Shown in pieces: positions 37,373-45,745 of a DNA stretch of 64,000 nt. The position numbers were made by a program, and so were the translations under genes. Source of the DNA: Methanofollis sp. W23 (GTDB lineage: Archaea > Halobacteriota > Methanomicrobia > Methanomicrobiales > Methanofollaceae). The stretch covers positions 2,562,140-2,626,139 of the forward strand of contig NZ_JAGGMN010000001.1 in assembly GCF_017875325.1 (NCBI RefSeq), in the 5' to 3' direction. Position 1 is the first letter of the stretch, and each line of letters begins with the position of its first letter. Below the pieces are notes generated by a model, which saw nothing but the letters and a program-made list of their open reading frames with translations, was not told the origin of the DNA and made no database searches.

Positions 37373-38298
37373 GCCGACCCCTCCGCCTGCTGCACGGCCG
37401 CAAGATAGATCTCTTCGAGGGACCGCCGCGCCTTCCTGACCTCTTCAACGCCACATCCCGCTTGGACCAGTGCCCTGACCGTCGCCGATGCACTCCCGTC
37501 GGTGAGAGTGGCGGTGACATGTTTGCCCTCTCTTGCGACCTCGGTGATCCCGGGCACGCCCCGCATAACTTCGGCGGCCTTCTCGGCAGATGCCAGGTCC
37601 GCTAGGACGACCTCAAGGTGGGTGCCCTTCTCTCCTTCCCTCAGTTTTTCGACGGTGTCGAACGCCCTGATCCGCCCCTGGTGAAGGATGGCGACCGAGG
37701 TGCAGATCCGCTGGACTTCGGCGAGGTTGTGGGAGTTGAGGAAGACCGTCATTCCTTCGATCTTGGAGAGGTCGAGGATGAGGTCGCGGACCATCTTCTG
37801 GGCCTCAGGATCGAGGCCTGAAGAGGGTTCGTCCAGGAAGAGGACTTCGGGGTCATGGAGGACGGCCCGCGCGATCCCGATTTTCCGTTTCATTCCGGTT
37901 GAGAAGGTGCCGACAAGACTGTCCTTGCGTTCTTCGAGCCCGACAAACCTGAGCATCTCGGCGACTCTCTCTTCAGGGTCCTGGACATCATAGAGCCTCG
38001 CATAGTAGTCGAGGTTCTCCTGTGCCGTGAGCCTGTCAGAGAGCCCGTTTTGTTCAAGAAGTACGCCGACGCGCCGGCGCACCTGGTCGTCGGTCCCAAG
38101 GTCGCCGCCGAGCACGGTGGCGTCCCCTGCGTCAGGATGCAGGAGACCCAGGATACAGCGGACTGTCGTGGTCTTGCCAGCGCCGTTCGGGCCGAGGAAC
38201 CCGAAGACCTCCCCTTTCTCGACAGAGAAGGAGAGGTCCTGCAGGACCGTGGCTTTATCAAAGGTTTTTTTCAGGTTGTGTACGGTTATGACACTCAT
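37369..38298 (-). CDS. ABC transporter ATP-binding protein
   Basis: The 309-residue protein has Walker A GPNGAGKTT and signature region FSTGMKRKIGIARA (STGMK instead of LSGGQ, as in many CcmA/NatA-type ATPases). Walker B is VLFLDEPSSGLDP and the switch is NSHNLAEV. The C-terminal 80 residues form the small ACT-like domain usual in this subfamily. It energises the ABC-2 permease encoded immediately downstream. Confidence 0.92.
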   Translation of the reverse strand: MSVITVHNLKKTFDKATVLQDLSFSVEKGEVFGFLGPNGAGKTTTVRCILGLLHPDAGDATVLGGDLGTDDQVRRRVGVLLEQNGLSDRLTAQENLDYYARLYDVQDPEERVAEMLRFVGLEERKDSLVGTFSTGMKRKIGIARAVLHDPEVLFLDEPSSGLDPEAQKMVRDLILDLSKIEGMTVFLNSHNLAEVQRICTSVAILHQGRIRAFDTVEKLREGEKGTHLEVVLADLASAEKAAEVMRGVPGITEVAREGKHVTATLTDGSASATVRALVQAGCGVEEVRKARRSLEEIYLAAVQQAEGSA

Positions 38299-38380
38299 GG
38301 TGCATCATCCCATTTGCCGTACCGGCGGTTTTTTTCTCATGCCTGAGCATATCTGATCGTTTCATATGTACCTTCCTTTC

Positions 38381-38497
38381 GGCTCTGTAGAAATCCTCTG
38401 GACAGGTATCTTTGGCGGGGCTGCACCCCCGGCCGAAGTGGTGCGAAGGCGGGCGACATCCATCCCCCCCACAATAGGTGAGGGTTTCTACATGGCC
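38381..38497. mobile_element. MITE-like element, 117-bp copy between ABC exporter and DUF2178 gene
   Basis: The left end GGCTCTGTAGAAATCCTC and the right end GAGGGTTTCTACATGGCC are inverted repeats. The interior has GGCGGGGCTGCACCCCCGGCC. The flanks TTCCTTTC and CTTCTTTC agree at 6 of 8 positions. This is the shortest copy with both ends and separates genes that are likely to have been one operon. Confidence 0.78.
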
Positions 38498-38546
38498 CTT
38501 CTTTCTGTCTTCATGCGGCGTGCCTGCTCTTCGCCCTGTGCCGTTC

Positions 38547-38955
38547 TCATTCGGCATCCCCTCTACGCGTGTACCCCCACATGAGCCCTGTCGCACTGAT
38601 GCCCCTCATCAAAAACACCGTCATTAGGACCTCGGTGCCCCCGAGGTCGGGGATACCAGTGAATTCGATCAGGAAGAGCACGATGATGAGACAGAATGTC
38701 ATCGCCCATGACTTCGATCGCGTGGTCTGTTCGATTTTTTCTGTCACGCTCGTCCGGGTTCTCGGCGGTCTTTCCCCGTGAACAGAGGAGAAGCCCTGTC
38801 AGACTCGTGACGATCAGGGCCGACCCGGCCACGATGACAGAGAGGACGATCCTCTCCTGGTCCCTGACGACGGCCGGGGGGATGACCCCCAGCAGGAGGA
38901 GGATCACCCCGGCAAGGAGTCCTGCCAAGCATTTACTCTTCGAGTGTTGCATCAT
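38547..38955 (-). pseudogene. DUF2178 membrane protein gene, frameshifted at an A6 run
   Basis: The first frame gives MMQHSKSKCLAGLLAGVILL, a second helix and NPDERDRKN. The other frame continues KIEQTTRSKSWAMTFCLIIV, a fourth helix and YTRRGDAE. Removing one A from the A6 run (T6 at 38735-38740 on the plus strand) joins them as NPDERDRKIEQTTRSKSW, matching the DERxRKI segment and four-helix plan of DUF2178. So the gene is interrupted by a 1-bp expansion, unless this is a sequencing error or a slippage site. DUF2178 genes often pair with XRE regulators, as here. Confidence 0.75.
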
Positions 38956-39209
38956 CTCACCTCGCCCTTTCGGGATGACCCAGGACCTTCCCCTGGTCCA
39001 GATCGTTCTGCTCTTTCTTCGGAGGGTCTGTCCCACTGGTCTTTCTGATGGCTCTGCAATGGCAGGTGAGAGGATGAAAATATCCATGGTCCGGTGATCC
39101 AGGCGGAGATCTCTGTGCGGGGGGTCACGGGCGCGTCCATGACCCGGAGTGATCTCTCAGGGATCGGTGGTATGGAGTCTTTCCTTCGGGGCGTGCAGTC
39201 CCCCGCATA

Positions 39210-39262
39210 TGTGATATATATCTCACATCCTCTATTTGGGCCTTGTGACATATATCTAACAA
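39210..39262. promoter_or_regulatory. Two operator-like dyads spaced 33 bp
   Basis: ATGTGATATATATCTCACAT (39210-39229) has perfect ATGTGA/TCACAT arms. TTGTGACATATATCTAACAA (39243-39262) is a weaker version. Starts are 33 bp apart, about three helical turns, so both would lie on one face of the DNA. They lie 18 bp upstream of the TATA box of the 39312 gene and could also affect the divergent DUF2178 gene. Confidence 0.6.
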
Positions 39263-39280
39263 CCCTACGAAATTCGATGA

Positions 39281-39289
39281 ATATATACT
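39281..39289 (+). promoter_or_regulatory. TATA box of the 39312 gene
   Basis: ATATATACT lies about 28 bp before the ATG at 39312, so the transcript is probably leaderless or has only a few leader bases. Confidence 0.5.
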
Positions 39290-39311
39290 TTGGAAAAATA
39301 TATGGCAATTT

Positions 39312-39617
39312 ATGATTGAAGTAAAACGTTTAGGTGTTCTTTCGATCGCAAAAGTTCATGCTGCAATTGCTCTTGTCATCGGACTGATAGGGAGCATTTT
39401 CTGGATCGGGATGATCACAGTGGCAGGGGTTGCCGGTGCTATGGGAGGGGTGCCTGTGGGTGGCCTGATGATGACCGGGGTCGGCGGGGTGTTGATGCTT
39501 GTGTTTCTTGTAGTCCTGTGTACAGTCATCGGGTTTATTGCCGGCGCAGTCATTGCCTTGATATACAATTTTGCCTCAGGATGGCTCGGGGGGATCGAGG
39601 TGGAACTGTCTCAGTGA
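39312..39617 (+). CDS. Small membrane protein, DUF3566-like
   Basis: The 101-residue protein has two long hydrophobic segments (about 17-40 and 50-85) and a short charged N-terminus (MIEVKRLGVLSIAKVHAAIA). The layout resembles DUF3566-type small membrane proteins; no function is known. The gene has a strong TATA box and paired dyads upstream, so it is likely regulated. A C-terminal GGIEVELSQ ends the protein. Confidence 0.7.
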   Translation: MIEVKRLGVLSIAKVHAAIALVIGLIGSIFWIGMITVAGVAGAMGGVPVGGLMMTGVGGVLMLVFLVVLCTVIGFIAGAVIALIYNFASGWLGGIEVELSQ

Positions 39618-40083
39618 CATTTTTCATCAGGCCTCCTGTGTGTACAACGGTCTGAAACAGAGATCTCGTCAATGGGTTCTGGAGAGATCTTTACCCCCTT
39701 CTGGTGTGAACGTGATGCACCCCCCTTCCTACATGCATCGCGCCTGGGGGCCCTGCCCCCTGGCCCCTGGGATGACGATGGGGCCAGGGAGGCAGAGTAG
39801 ACAGACATGGAGCATATCTCAAAATTTTCCGGTCTCCCTTTCGGAGAAGATGGTGATGGATGAAGGTTGAGAGATCCTCACCTCTTTGGTGCACAAACCT
39901 GTATCTATACCCCCTCTCCATGCTCGCGCTGGGGGTCGAGTGCCGCCCTGACCCCAGGGACGATGATTGGGGCGGGAAGGCGGAGCGGTGATCGTGACTC
40001 GCCCCCCTTCCCCATCATCTCATCGGGGGCGCCGCCCCCGCGAAGATGGTCATCAAGAGGGATTTTACACAGGCCCTGACCCA
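39618..40083. repeat. Intergenic repeat fragments with a right element end
   Basis: Two core segments are seen: 39745-39800 (GGGGGCCCTGCCCCCTGG, then GATGGGGCCAGGGAGGCAG) and 39925-39990 (GATTGGGGCGGGAAGGCGG). A right end, GAGGGATTTTACACAGGCC, ends at 40075. The CATATCTCAAAATTTTCC motif is at about 39812. No matching left end or target duplication was found. Confidence 0.5.
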
Positions 40084-41610
40084 TTATGCCGGGAGAATCG
40101 CAACTTCGACAATCCCGCGCACTGAGACTCCAGCAGCCGAAGGATACTGTATCCCTTCGGTCCAGTAATGCGTCCATGAGGTATTCTCCAGACAGAGACG
40201 CATGTCCTCGTTCCCGAACGTGTGGTCTTGGGGAAGGAAGAAGAGACGGGGGCCGTCCCGGTACGCAGGAGCATACCCGGACCTGGCACTCCACCAGGCG
40301 AGCACCGCCTCCCCCTGCCTGGGTGCGGGTGCATAGATATTCTCGTACGTCAGTTCGGTCATGTAGCCGTCCGACGCCCTCAACCTGATCTGTTCGCCCG
40401 GTGACATCCCGCCGATCAGATCGCAGAGATCAGAGATCCTCGTCCCCAACACGGCATCCTCGATCTTCACGAGATTTTTATTCTCCGCAGGGTTCCAGAG
40501 GTCTTCGGGGTCAAAGGTCGGGCCCTGGAAACGGTATGGATCTTTTTCGTCTCCCAGGGCCTCGAAGTGTGTTTCCATCCAGGAGGTGTTCACGACAGTC
40601 TCGTTCACAGGAGTGACCCCGTCCCCGGCATAACGGACGATCCTGACTTCTGGAGGTGCCGGCGGTTTTTCAAAACCGGTCAACTCGATTGCCGCGACCC
40701 CGCCAAAGACCTGGCCATGCATGCCCGCCCCGGTAAGCGCAAGGGGGCCGAGGCCCGGGTCTCCAGAGAGGAGTTCCCCATCTTTCATGTACGCCAGGAG
40801 ATAGGTGTCGTTCCTGACCAGATCGGTACTATTCAGGGTGAGCGTACTGTCATCTGCAGCTGTGAACCTGACCTGATATCCTGACGCTGCGAGGTGCGAA
40901 CTGAGCATTGGGTGATGAGGGGACTCCTCCCCGTCCACCAGCCCGATATAGAACCAGACCGGGACGCCGCTCCAGGTCACCCCGTTGGCATCGGTATATG
41001 CCCCGCCATGACACCGCAGTGCACTGGCATACATCGCCGGCCCGGTTGCCATCTCAGAGACGCCCCTGAGTGCGAGGGTCCAGGTCTCTGTGGTATCGTC
41101 GTGCCCGGAAAGTGTGTGTACCTTAAGATGGAGAAGAGCATCGGCTTCATCAGACCTGCAGCCCTTTGTACCATAGAAGACGACGACGTCATCGCCATCA
41201 TTGAGGAGATGACTGCAGACCCCGTCCTCCGCAGAACTCAGAAGGACCGGCGCATCGTTCACGGTGCAGTTCCATTCCATCTCTTTGGTCTCGCGATATC
41301 CGGCGATCTCGGTCATCACCTGGGAGTGAAGACGGGGGTTCCAGTCCTGGTCTTCGACTGAAAGGACAAGGCCCTTCTCAGCGGTGGATGCTGCAAGGGC
41401 GCCATACAGAGTCGTATTCTCGACACAGTACTGGATCCCCGAATTGGGAGCAGAATAAAGGATGGTGCCTGCGGTGAGGTTCACCTGACCGTCATAGAGC
41501 ACCTCGGGTCCTGCACCTTGCCCTGCGGAGGGAAGGAAGAATACCGCACACAATGCCGCTACAACGAGTGTGATCGATCCTAATAGGAGATATATTGTTT
41601 TTCTTTCCAA
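40084..41610 (-). CDS. Secreted/membrane-anchored protein with sulfite-oxidase-like folds
   Basis: The 508-residue protein starts at TTG 41610 (AGGTGAT ribosome-binding site) with one N-terminal helix (TIYLLLGSITLVVAALCAVF). Residues about 40-95 resemble a DUF4430-type segment (ILYSAPNSGIQYCVENTTLY). Residues about 195-315 and 395-508 each resemble the cofactor-less molybdopterin-oxidoreductase (SUOX-like) fold found in methanogen surface proteins (GVPVWFYIGLVD, LRASDGYMTELTY). No Moco-ligating Cys is evident. It is probably an extracellular binding or structural protein. Some databases name relatives misleadingly. Confidence 0.7.
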   Translation of the reverse strand: MERKTIYLLLGSITLVVAALCAVFFLPSAGQGAGPEVLYDGQVNLTAGTILYSAPNSGIQYCVENTTLYGALAASTAEKGLVLSVEDQDWNPRLHSQVMTEIAGYRETKEMEWNCTVNDAPVLLSSAEDGVCSHLLNDGDDVVVFYGTKGCRSDEADALLHLKVHTLSGHDDTTETWTLALRGVSEMATGPAMYASALRCHGGAYTDANGVTWSGVPVWFYIGLVDGEESPHHPMLSSHLAASGYQVRFTAADDSTLTLNSTDLVRNDTYLLAYMKDGELLSGDPGLGPLALTGAGMHGQVFGGVAAIELTGFEKPPAPPEVRIVRYAGDGVTPVNETVVNTSWMETHFEALGDEKDPYRFQGPTFDPEDLWNPAENKNLVKIEDAVLGTRISDLCDLIGGMSPGEQIRLRASDGYMTELTYENIYAPAPRQGEAVLAWWSARSGYAPAYRDGPRLFFLPQDHTFGNEDMRLCLENTSWTHYWTEGIQYPSAAGVSVRGIVEVAILPA

Positions 41611-41685
41611 AAAATCACCTTGATTTCGTAAATACAGAATTATTACTTATCAGCATAGATAAAGGAGAGACCTTGAACCATCTCA

Positions 41686-42232
41686 GGGCCCTGTAGAATC
41701 CCTCACTTATTGTGTGGGGAGAATGCATGTCGCCCCCCTCCCCCTCCCCCTCCTCTATCTTCCCGCCGGGGGTTCTCGGATCCCTGAGATCACGAAGAGG
41801 TTGGGAAGGCACGTGATCAGAAGGCTATACTGACAGACCTATGAAGGGCTACCATGAAAATGATCCTGACGATAATTTCTCCGGGTTTTTATGAGAATTT
41901 GAACCGTCAAGATATCGTTGAATATTATCTGCAGATGAGAGAGACGCCCCCATCATGATCGGGATTCTGCCTTCCCGCTCTTATCGCCATTTCGGGGGTC
42001 CGGGGGAGCTGTGCGCCCCCGGCGTGAAGGTGTGGGAAGGCGCGATGATCGGATGTGCCGCCCCCCGGTCCCTTCCACGGAGAGAGGATATGCGGGGGCG
42101 GCGGGTGAGTGGTGTTCCCCCTGCGGTGTCCTGTGCGAAAGGAGGAGCACGGGTCCACACACCAGGAGACCCACGATCATGTTCAATCGCGTATGCGTGA
42201 GCCCTCAGTTTCATGCTTGATTCTACAGAGCC
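41686..42232. mobile_element. MITE-like element, longest two-ended copy (547 bp)
   Basis: The left end is GGCCCTGTAGAATCCCTC and the right end is GATTCTACAGAGCC. The flanks CATCTCAG and CACTTCAG agree at 6 of 8 positions, both differences being transitions. The interior includes ATGAAAATGATCCTGACGAT at about 41853 (also present inverted near 50750), a GGGGGTCCGGGGG core at about 41995, and CGCGTATGCGTGA at 42189, which recurs near other right ends. Confidence 0.68.
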
Positions 42233-42658
42233 CACTTCAGGGCATCACAATCCTGGCCACACTGGCACACCCTTCATGACCCCACTGGAGGGAGACGACC
42301 TTCGTGATCTGCGAGGGGTCTCTATGCTTTGAGCAGATCTCAAGACTCTCTCAGGATGACCTCATGGTAATCCCTCATAGCCCTGTCAGAGACTTCTCTG
42401 GTCACGTGCTTCCCCCTGATCGCGCCAGAGGTGCACCCCCGCCTGAGGGTGTGGGAAGGCGACGAATGCGTGGTTGTCTCCTGTAGAATGGAAGACTTCT
42501 CTACCATTATTCATCGCTCTCTTCGAAGAGTATATGCATGGGGAGTTTTGGGCTGTCCTCTTTGCTGGTCATCACACCAGGCAAAGATCTCATGCTCTCT
42601 TCGCAACCTTTTCATAACCCTGCACCATATTCACGGGAACCGCGGGGGGCGGGCACCG
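42233..42658. repeat. Intergenic repeat fragments upstream of the MFS gene
   Basis: A core piece (GTGCACCCCCGCCTGAGG, GGGAAGGC) with TCCTGTAGAATGG is at about 42425-42490. The second short motif (GGGGAGTTTTGGGCTGTCC) is at about 42538. The open frame of the MFS gene runs through this DNA, but the residues it encodes look like noise. Confidence 0.45.
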
Positions 42659-44170
42659 GTGTTTCCAGACTTCAAACCGAAACCGGCATTGAGCAAGGCC
42701 GAAAAGAAGCGAGGTCTCTCCATGGTCCTCTGGGACGGCCTGGCCACCCAGGCGATGGTCACCCTCACCGGTGGGATCTTCCTCGTCGCCTTCGCCCTGG
42801 AACTGGGCGCATCCAACACTGTCATTGGTCTCCTCGCCGCCATCCCCCCACTTGCCGAACTCCTCCAGGTCCCGTCGGTTTATATCATCAGAAAACTCCG
42901 GAACCGGCGGCTCATAACCGTCACCGCTTCGACCGCCGCCAGGCTCTTCTGGCTCCTCATCGCCGCCATCCCTTTTCTCTTCGGGACAGGGTCGGGGGTC
43001 TGGGTGCTGGTCGGGGCGATGCTCTGTTACTCGACCATCTCCTCGATTTCGCACTGCTCCTGGAACTCCTGGATGCACGACCTGATCCCGCAGCAGAAAA
43101 TCGGAGCCTTTTTCTCGCGCCGGATGGGTCTTTCGACCGCCGTTGCAGTACCGCTCTCGGTCGCCGCCGCCCTCTTCGTCGACACATTGGAGGTCAGTCC
43201 TGGAGGAGAGATTACGGCCTACGCCCTGCTCTTTTTTGGGGGATGCATCGCCGGGTTGATCGGGGTACTCTTCCTTGCCAGGACGCCCGAACCGGTGCTT
43301 GGCGAAGACCTGGAGCCCAACTTCGGTGAGATATTGAAGGAACCCTTTGCCGACAAAAATTTCAAGAACCTGCTGATATTCCTTGGGTCCTGGAACTTTG
43401 CGATCAACCTCGCTGCCCCCTTTTTCACCGTCTATATGCTCCAGCGGATCGGGCTCGACATCTCCTGGGTGATCGCCCTTGCCGTGATGAGCCAGATCGT
43501 CTCCATCATCTTCTTCACGGTCTGGGGCGAGGTCGCCGACCTCTTCAGCCATAAATCGGTTCTCCAGATCAGCGGTCCGATCTTTATCCTGGCCATCATC
43601 GCCTGGACCTTCACCACCCTCCCCGACACCTACGTCCTCACCGTACCCCTCCTCATCGCCATCCACATCTTTATCGGTCTCTCGACCGCGGGGGTCACGC
43701 TCTCGACCAACTACATCGGCCTCAAACTTGCCCCCAAGGCGCATGCGACCTCATATCTCATGGCCTCAAGCATCACCACCTATCTCGCGGCCGGGATCGC
43801 CCCCATTCTCGGCGGAGTCTTTGTCGACTACTTCGCCTCGCGCGAGGTCGCCCTCACCATCACCTTCAGCGACCCTACAGGCGTCCTCATCCTCCACCCC
43901 CTCGACTTCCAGCACTGGGACTTTTTCTTCTTCTTTGCCTTCCTCATCGGGCTCTACTCTCTCCATCGCCTCTCCTTTGTCAGGGAGGAAGGCGAGGAGA
44001 AGAAGCGGGTCGTCGTCCACGAACTCTTCACCGAGGTGCGTCGGGAGATGCGCAACCTCTCCACTGCCGGCGGCCTGCGGATGATGGCCAGTCCTCCGGT
44101 CTCCGAGTACCTCAAGCCCCCGAAGAAGGCAAAGAGACGGCGCCGTCCGGTCTGGGAGGAGGAGGCATAG
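42659..44170 (+). CDS. Major facilitator superfamily permease
   Basis: This membrane protein of about 503 residues has 12 helices. The conserved start is LSKAEKKRGLSMVLWDGLATQAMV, a pattern seen in a family of archaeal MFS proteins. HDLIPQQKIGAFFSRRMG is the cytoplasmic loop motif. I use the GTG at 42659 (GGGGGGCGG upstream); a TTG at about 42689 and an ATG at 42722 are possible, while the frame is open back to 42431 through repeat DNA. The substrate is unknown. The C-terminal tail is basic (KKAKRRRRP). Confidence 0.82.
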   Translation: MFPDFKPKPALSKAEKKRGLSMVLWDGLATQAMVTLTGGIFLVAFALELGASNTVIGLLAAIPPLAELLQVPSVYIIRKLRNRRLITVTASTAARLFWLLIAAIPFLFGTGSGVWVLVGAMLCYSTISSISHCSWNSWMHDLIPQQKIGAFFSRRMGLSTAVAVPLSVAAALFVDTLEVSPGGEITAYALLFFGGCIAGLIGVLFLARTPEPVLGEDLEPNFGEILKEPFADKNFKNLLIFLGSWNFAINLAAPFFTVYMLQRIGLDISWVIALAVMSQIVSIIFFTVWGEVADLFSHKSVLQISGPIFILAIIAWTFTTLPDTYVLTVPLLIAIHIFIGLSTAGVTLSTNYIGLKLAPKAHATSYLMASSITTYLAAGIAPILGGVFVDYFASREVALTITFSDPTGVLILHPLDFQHWDFFFFFAFLIGLYSLHRLSFVREEGEEKKRVVVHELFTEVRREMRNLSTAGGLRMMASPPVSEYLKPPKKAKRRRRPVWEEEA

Positions 44171-44201
44171 TGAGACGGCATGTTGCGGGGGTGTTTGCAT
44201 C

Positions 44202-44454
44202 AGGTCTGTGGAATTCTTATTCATGATCGCACATGGTTGGGGCCTGACCGTTCGAAGGGTTTCGAGGTTTGGGGGTGACGGTTCCCAGGACCGTCCAGTA
44301 CAGTCTGCGGGGGCGGGCGGAAATTGAACAGTGTCCCTGCCAAGATGTTCTGTTGCGACGAGAGGGGATCATCCGCCCTTCGAGCCGCCACTCTGAATGA
44401 ATATCACTTGCGTATGCGTGAAACCGGGGGTCATGCCTGATTCTCCAGGGGGCC
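44202..44454. mobile_element. MITE-like element, 253-bp copy with worn ends
   Basis: The left end GGTCTGTGGAATTCTT and the right end GATTCTCCAGGGGGCC are divergent inverted repeats. The flanks TTGCATCA and TTACAGCA agree at 6 of 8. The interior ends with TGCGTATGCGTGAAACC, as in the 41686 copy. It begins 31 bp after the MFS stop codon. Confidence 0.6.
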
Positions 44455-44650
44455 TTACAGCAGATCGCCCCTCTTTTCAACAATTTTCAGCCGCTTTCGG
44501 AAGGTGCTGACACTCTATAACGGGCTAAAAGTCATTCGATTCTGATTTTATCCGTCAAGTGATGAGATCACGCGGTCGCTTACAACATTTCGCATTGTGC
44601 ACACACCCTGACACCTGGAGACCGAGACCATATGCTGTGGGTGTGTATTG

Positions 44651-44700
44651 CTGTACTAAGTACAGAGAGAGACGCGTCTCTTTCTCTGTACTTAGTACAG
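44651..44700. repeat. 50-bp near-perfect palindrome made of two nested dyads
   Basis: The outer arms are CTGTACTAAGTACAG (44651-44665) and CTGTACTTAGTACAG (44686-44700), each itself a 15-bp dyad. The centre is GAGACGCGTCTC. Only a 2-bp shift breaks whole symmetry. It lies in a gene-free gap, about 480 bp after the MFS gene and 1.0 kb before the end of the DUF1015 gene. Confidence 0.85.
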
Positions 44701-44796
44701 TACGATCCAACCCCCCTCCTTGCCATTTGATCTTCGCGGCACCTGCTGAAAACCTACTGAAAATGCTGTAAGTATCGGCCTGGGCCACCTGTTGTC

Positions 44797-44952
44797 ATGA
44801 AGAAAAAACAATTGAACCTGGAGATGAGGGAGAACCTGCGCCTCCTGTTCATCCTGATGCGTCACTCACTCCGGATACATCTCTCGCCCTTGATGTTCGC
44901 GGCTGTTTGGCGGTGCGTCGAGAACAAAAGGCTACCAATATTATTTGAATGA
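44797..44952 (+). CDS. Possible 51-residue ORF, unsupported by homology
   Basis: An ATG at 44797 opens a short frame, MKKKQLNLEMRENLRLLFIL, that is basic with a hydrophobic stretch and ends at TGA 44952. It starts about 100 bp after the 50-bp palindrome. There is no good ribosome-binding site and I recognise no family. It may be chance, but the codon pattern is less GC-biased than the surrounding repeats. Confidence 0.2.
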   Translation: MKKKQLNLEMRENLRLLFILMRHSLRIHLSPLMFAAVWRCVENKRLPILFE

Positions 44953-45190
44953 TAACTCTCGCGATAGAATGCGTCGGGAACGATACCATCTTCTCTCCCC
45001 TCTCGTCTCTCTATAACTTCTCGCCAGGGCTCAATTGAAGACTCTCGTCTTCTCACTGACGCTCGTTCCCCCCGGACCTCCGGGATGAAGAGTGGGCCGA
45101 GAAGGCGGAATAGACGAACATGAAGAGGGCGTTGCAGTACTCGGCCCTATCGTGTGGTGAGGGTGTGACCGGAGGGAGGTTGAGAACGTC

Positions 45191-45437
45191 GGCTCTGTAG
45201 AAACCGTCTTGAAACCGTCTTGATGGGTCTCCTCGCCGAGGGGCTCGCCGCCCCCCCCCACACCCCCGCACGAGGCTAGGCAGAGGATGGCAATCCCCTC
45301 TTTATGATCATTGATAGTGCCTTCCCTGCTCTCTCTTCATCCTGGGGGTGCGGGGGGCACTCGCCCCCAGCGAGAAGATGGGGGAAGGCGATAGAATCAC
45401 GCCCGCACGAAAAATAGATGAGGGTTTCTACAGGGCC
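45191..45437. mobile_element. MITE-like element, 247-bp copy
   Basis: The left end is GGCTCTGTAGAAACCGTC and the right end is GAGGGTTTCTACAGGGCC. The flanks AGAACGTC and AGAATATC agree at 6 of 8 with transition differences. The core CCTTCCC to GGGGGAAGGC is present in the opposite orientation to most copies. An AAACCGTCTTG duplication lies just inside the left end. Confidence 0.75.
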
Positions 45438-45745
45438 AGAATATCTTTGATCTTCAAGGGGTGAGCGGAGCGAACATGAGATAATTTTCGATTTATGAGG
45501 GATCATGGGGCGGCCACCCCCCGCCAAAGAAAACTTCCAGAGGGATTCTACTACAAAGCCAGATTTTCTTTCAGCAGAACTCTTTGATGCCCCTGTTCCC
45601 CGTGTTGCGGTGCCGTGAAAAGAGGGATTGTCATGAGAAAGGGGATCAAGGATCCCTCATCTCCTGGGAGTTCTCTCCTGAACAGTTGTTCATGAGGTAT
45701 ACGTGAGGGGAGGTGTCCGCTTTACGGACACGTCTACACGCCAGG
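45438..45745. repeat. Second right end of the element and gene-free spacer
   Basis: GAGGGATTCTACTACAAAGCC ends at 45560, preceded by GGGGCGGCCACCCCCCGCC. Its right flank AGATTTTC resembles the target sequence of the adjacent copy (AGAATATC), so this may be a rearranged double insertion. Nothing else is recognised up to the DUF1015 gene. Confidence 0.45.

Noticed and set aside
42431-42658. N-terminal extension of the MFS permease through repeat DNA
   Set aside because: The 76 extra residues are encoded by repeat-family core and short-motif DNA and look unlike family N-termini.
42590-43744. 384-aa minus-strand ORF over the MFS gene
   Set aside because: Charged low-complexity antisense frame; the plus strand encodes an unmistakable 12-helix permease.
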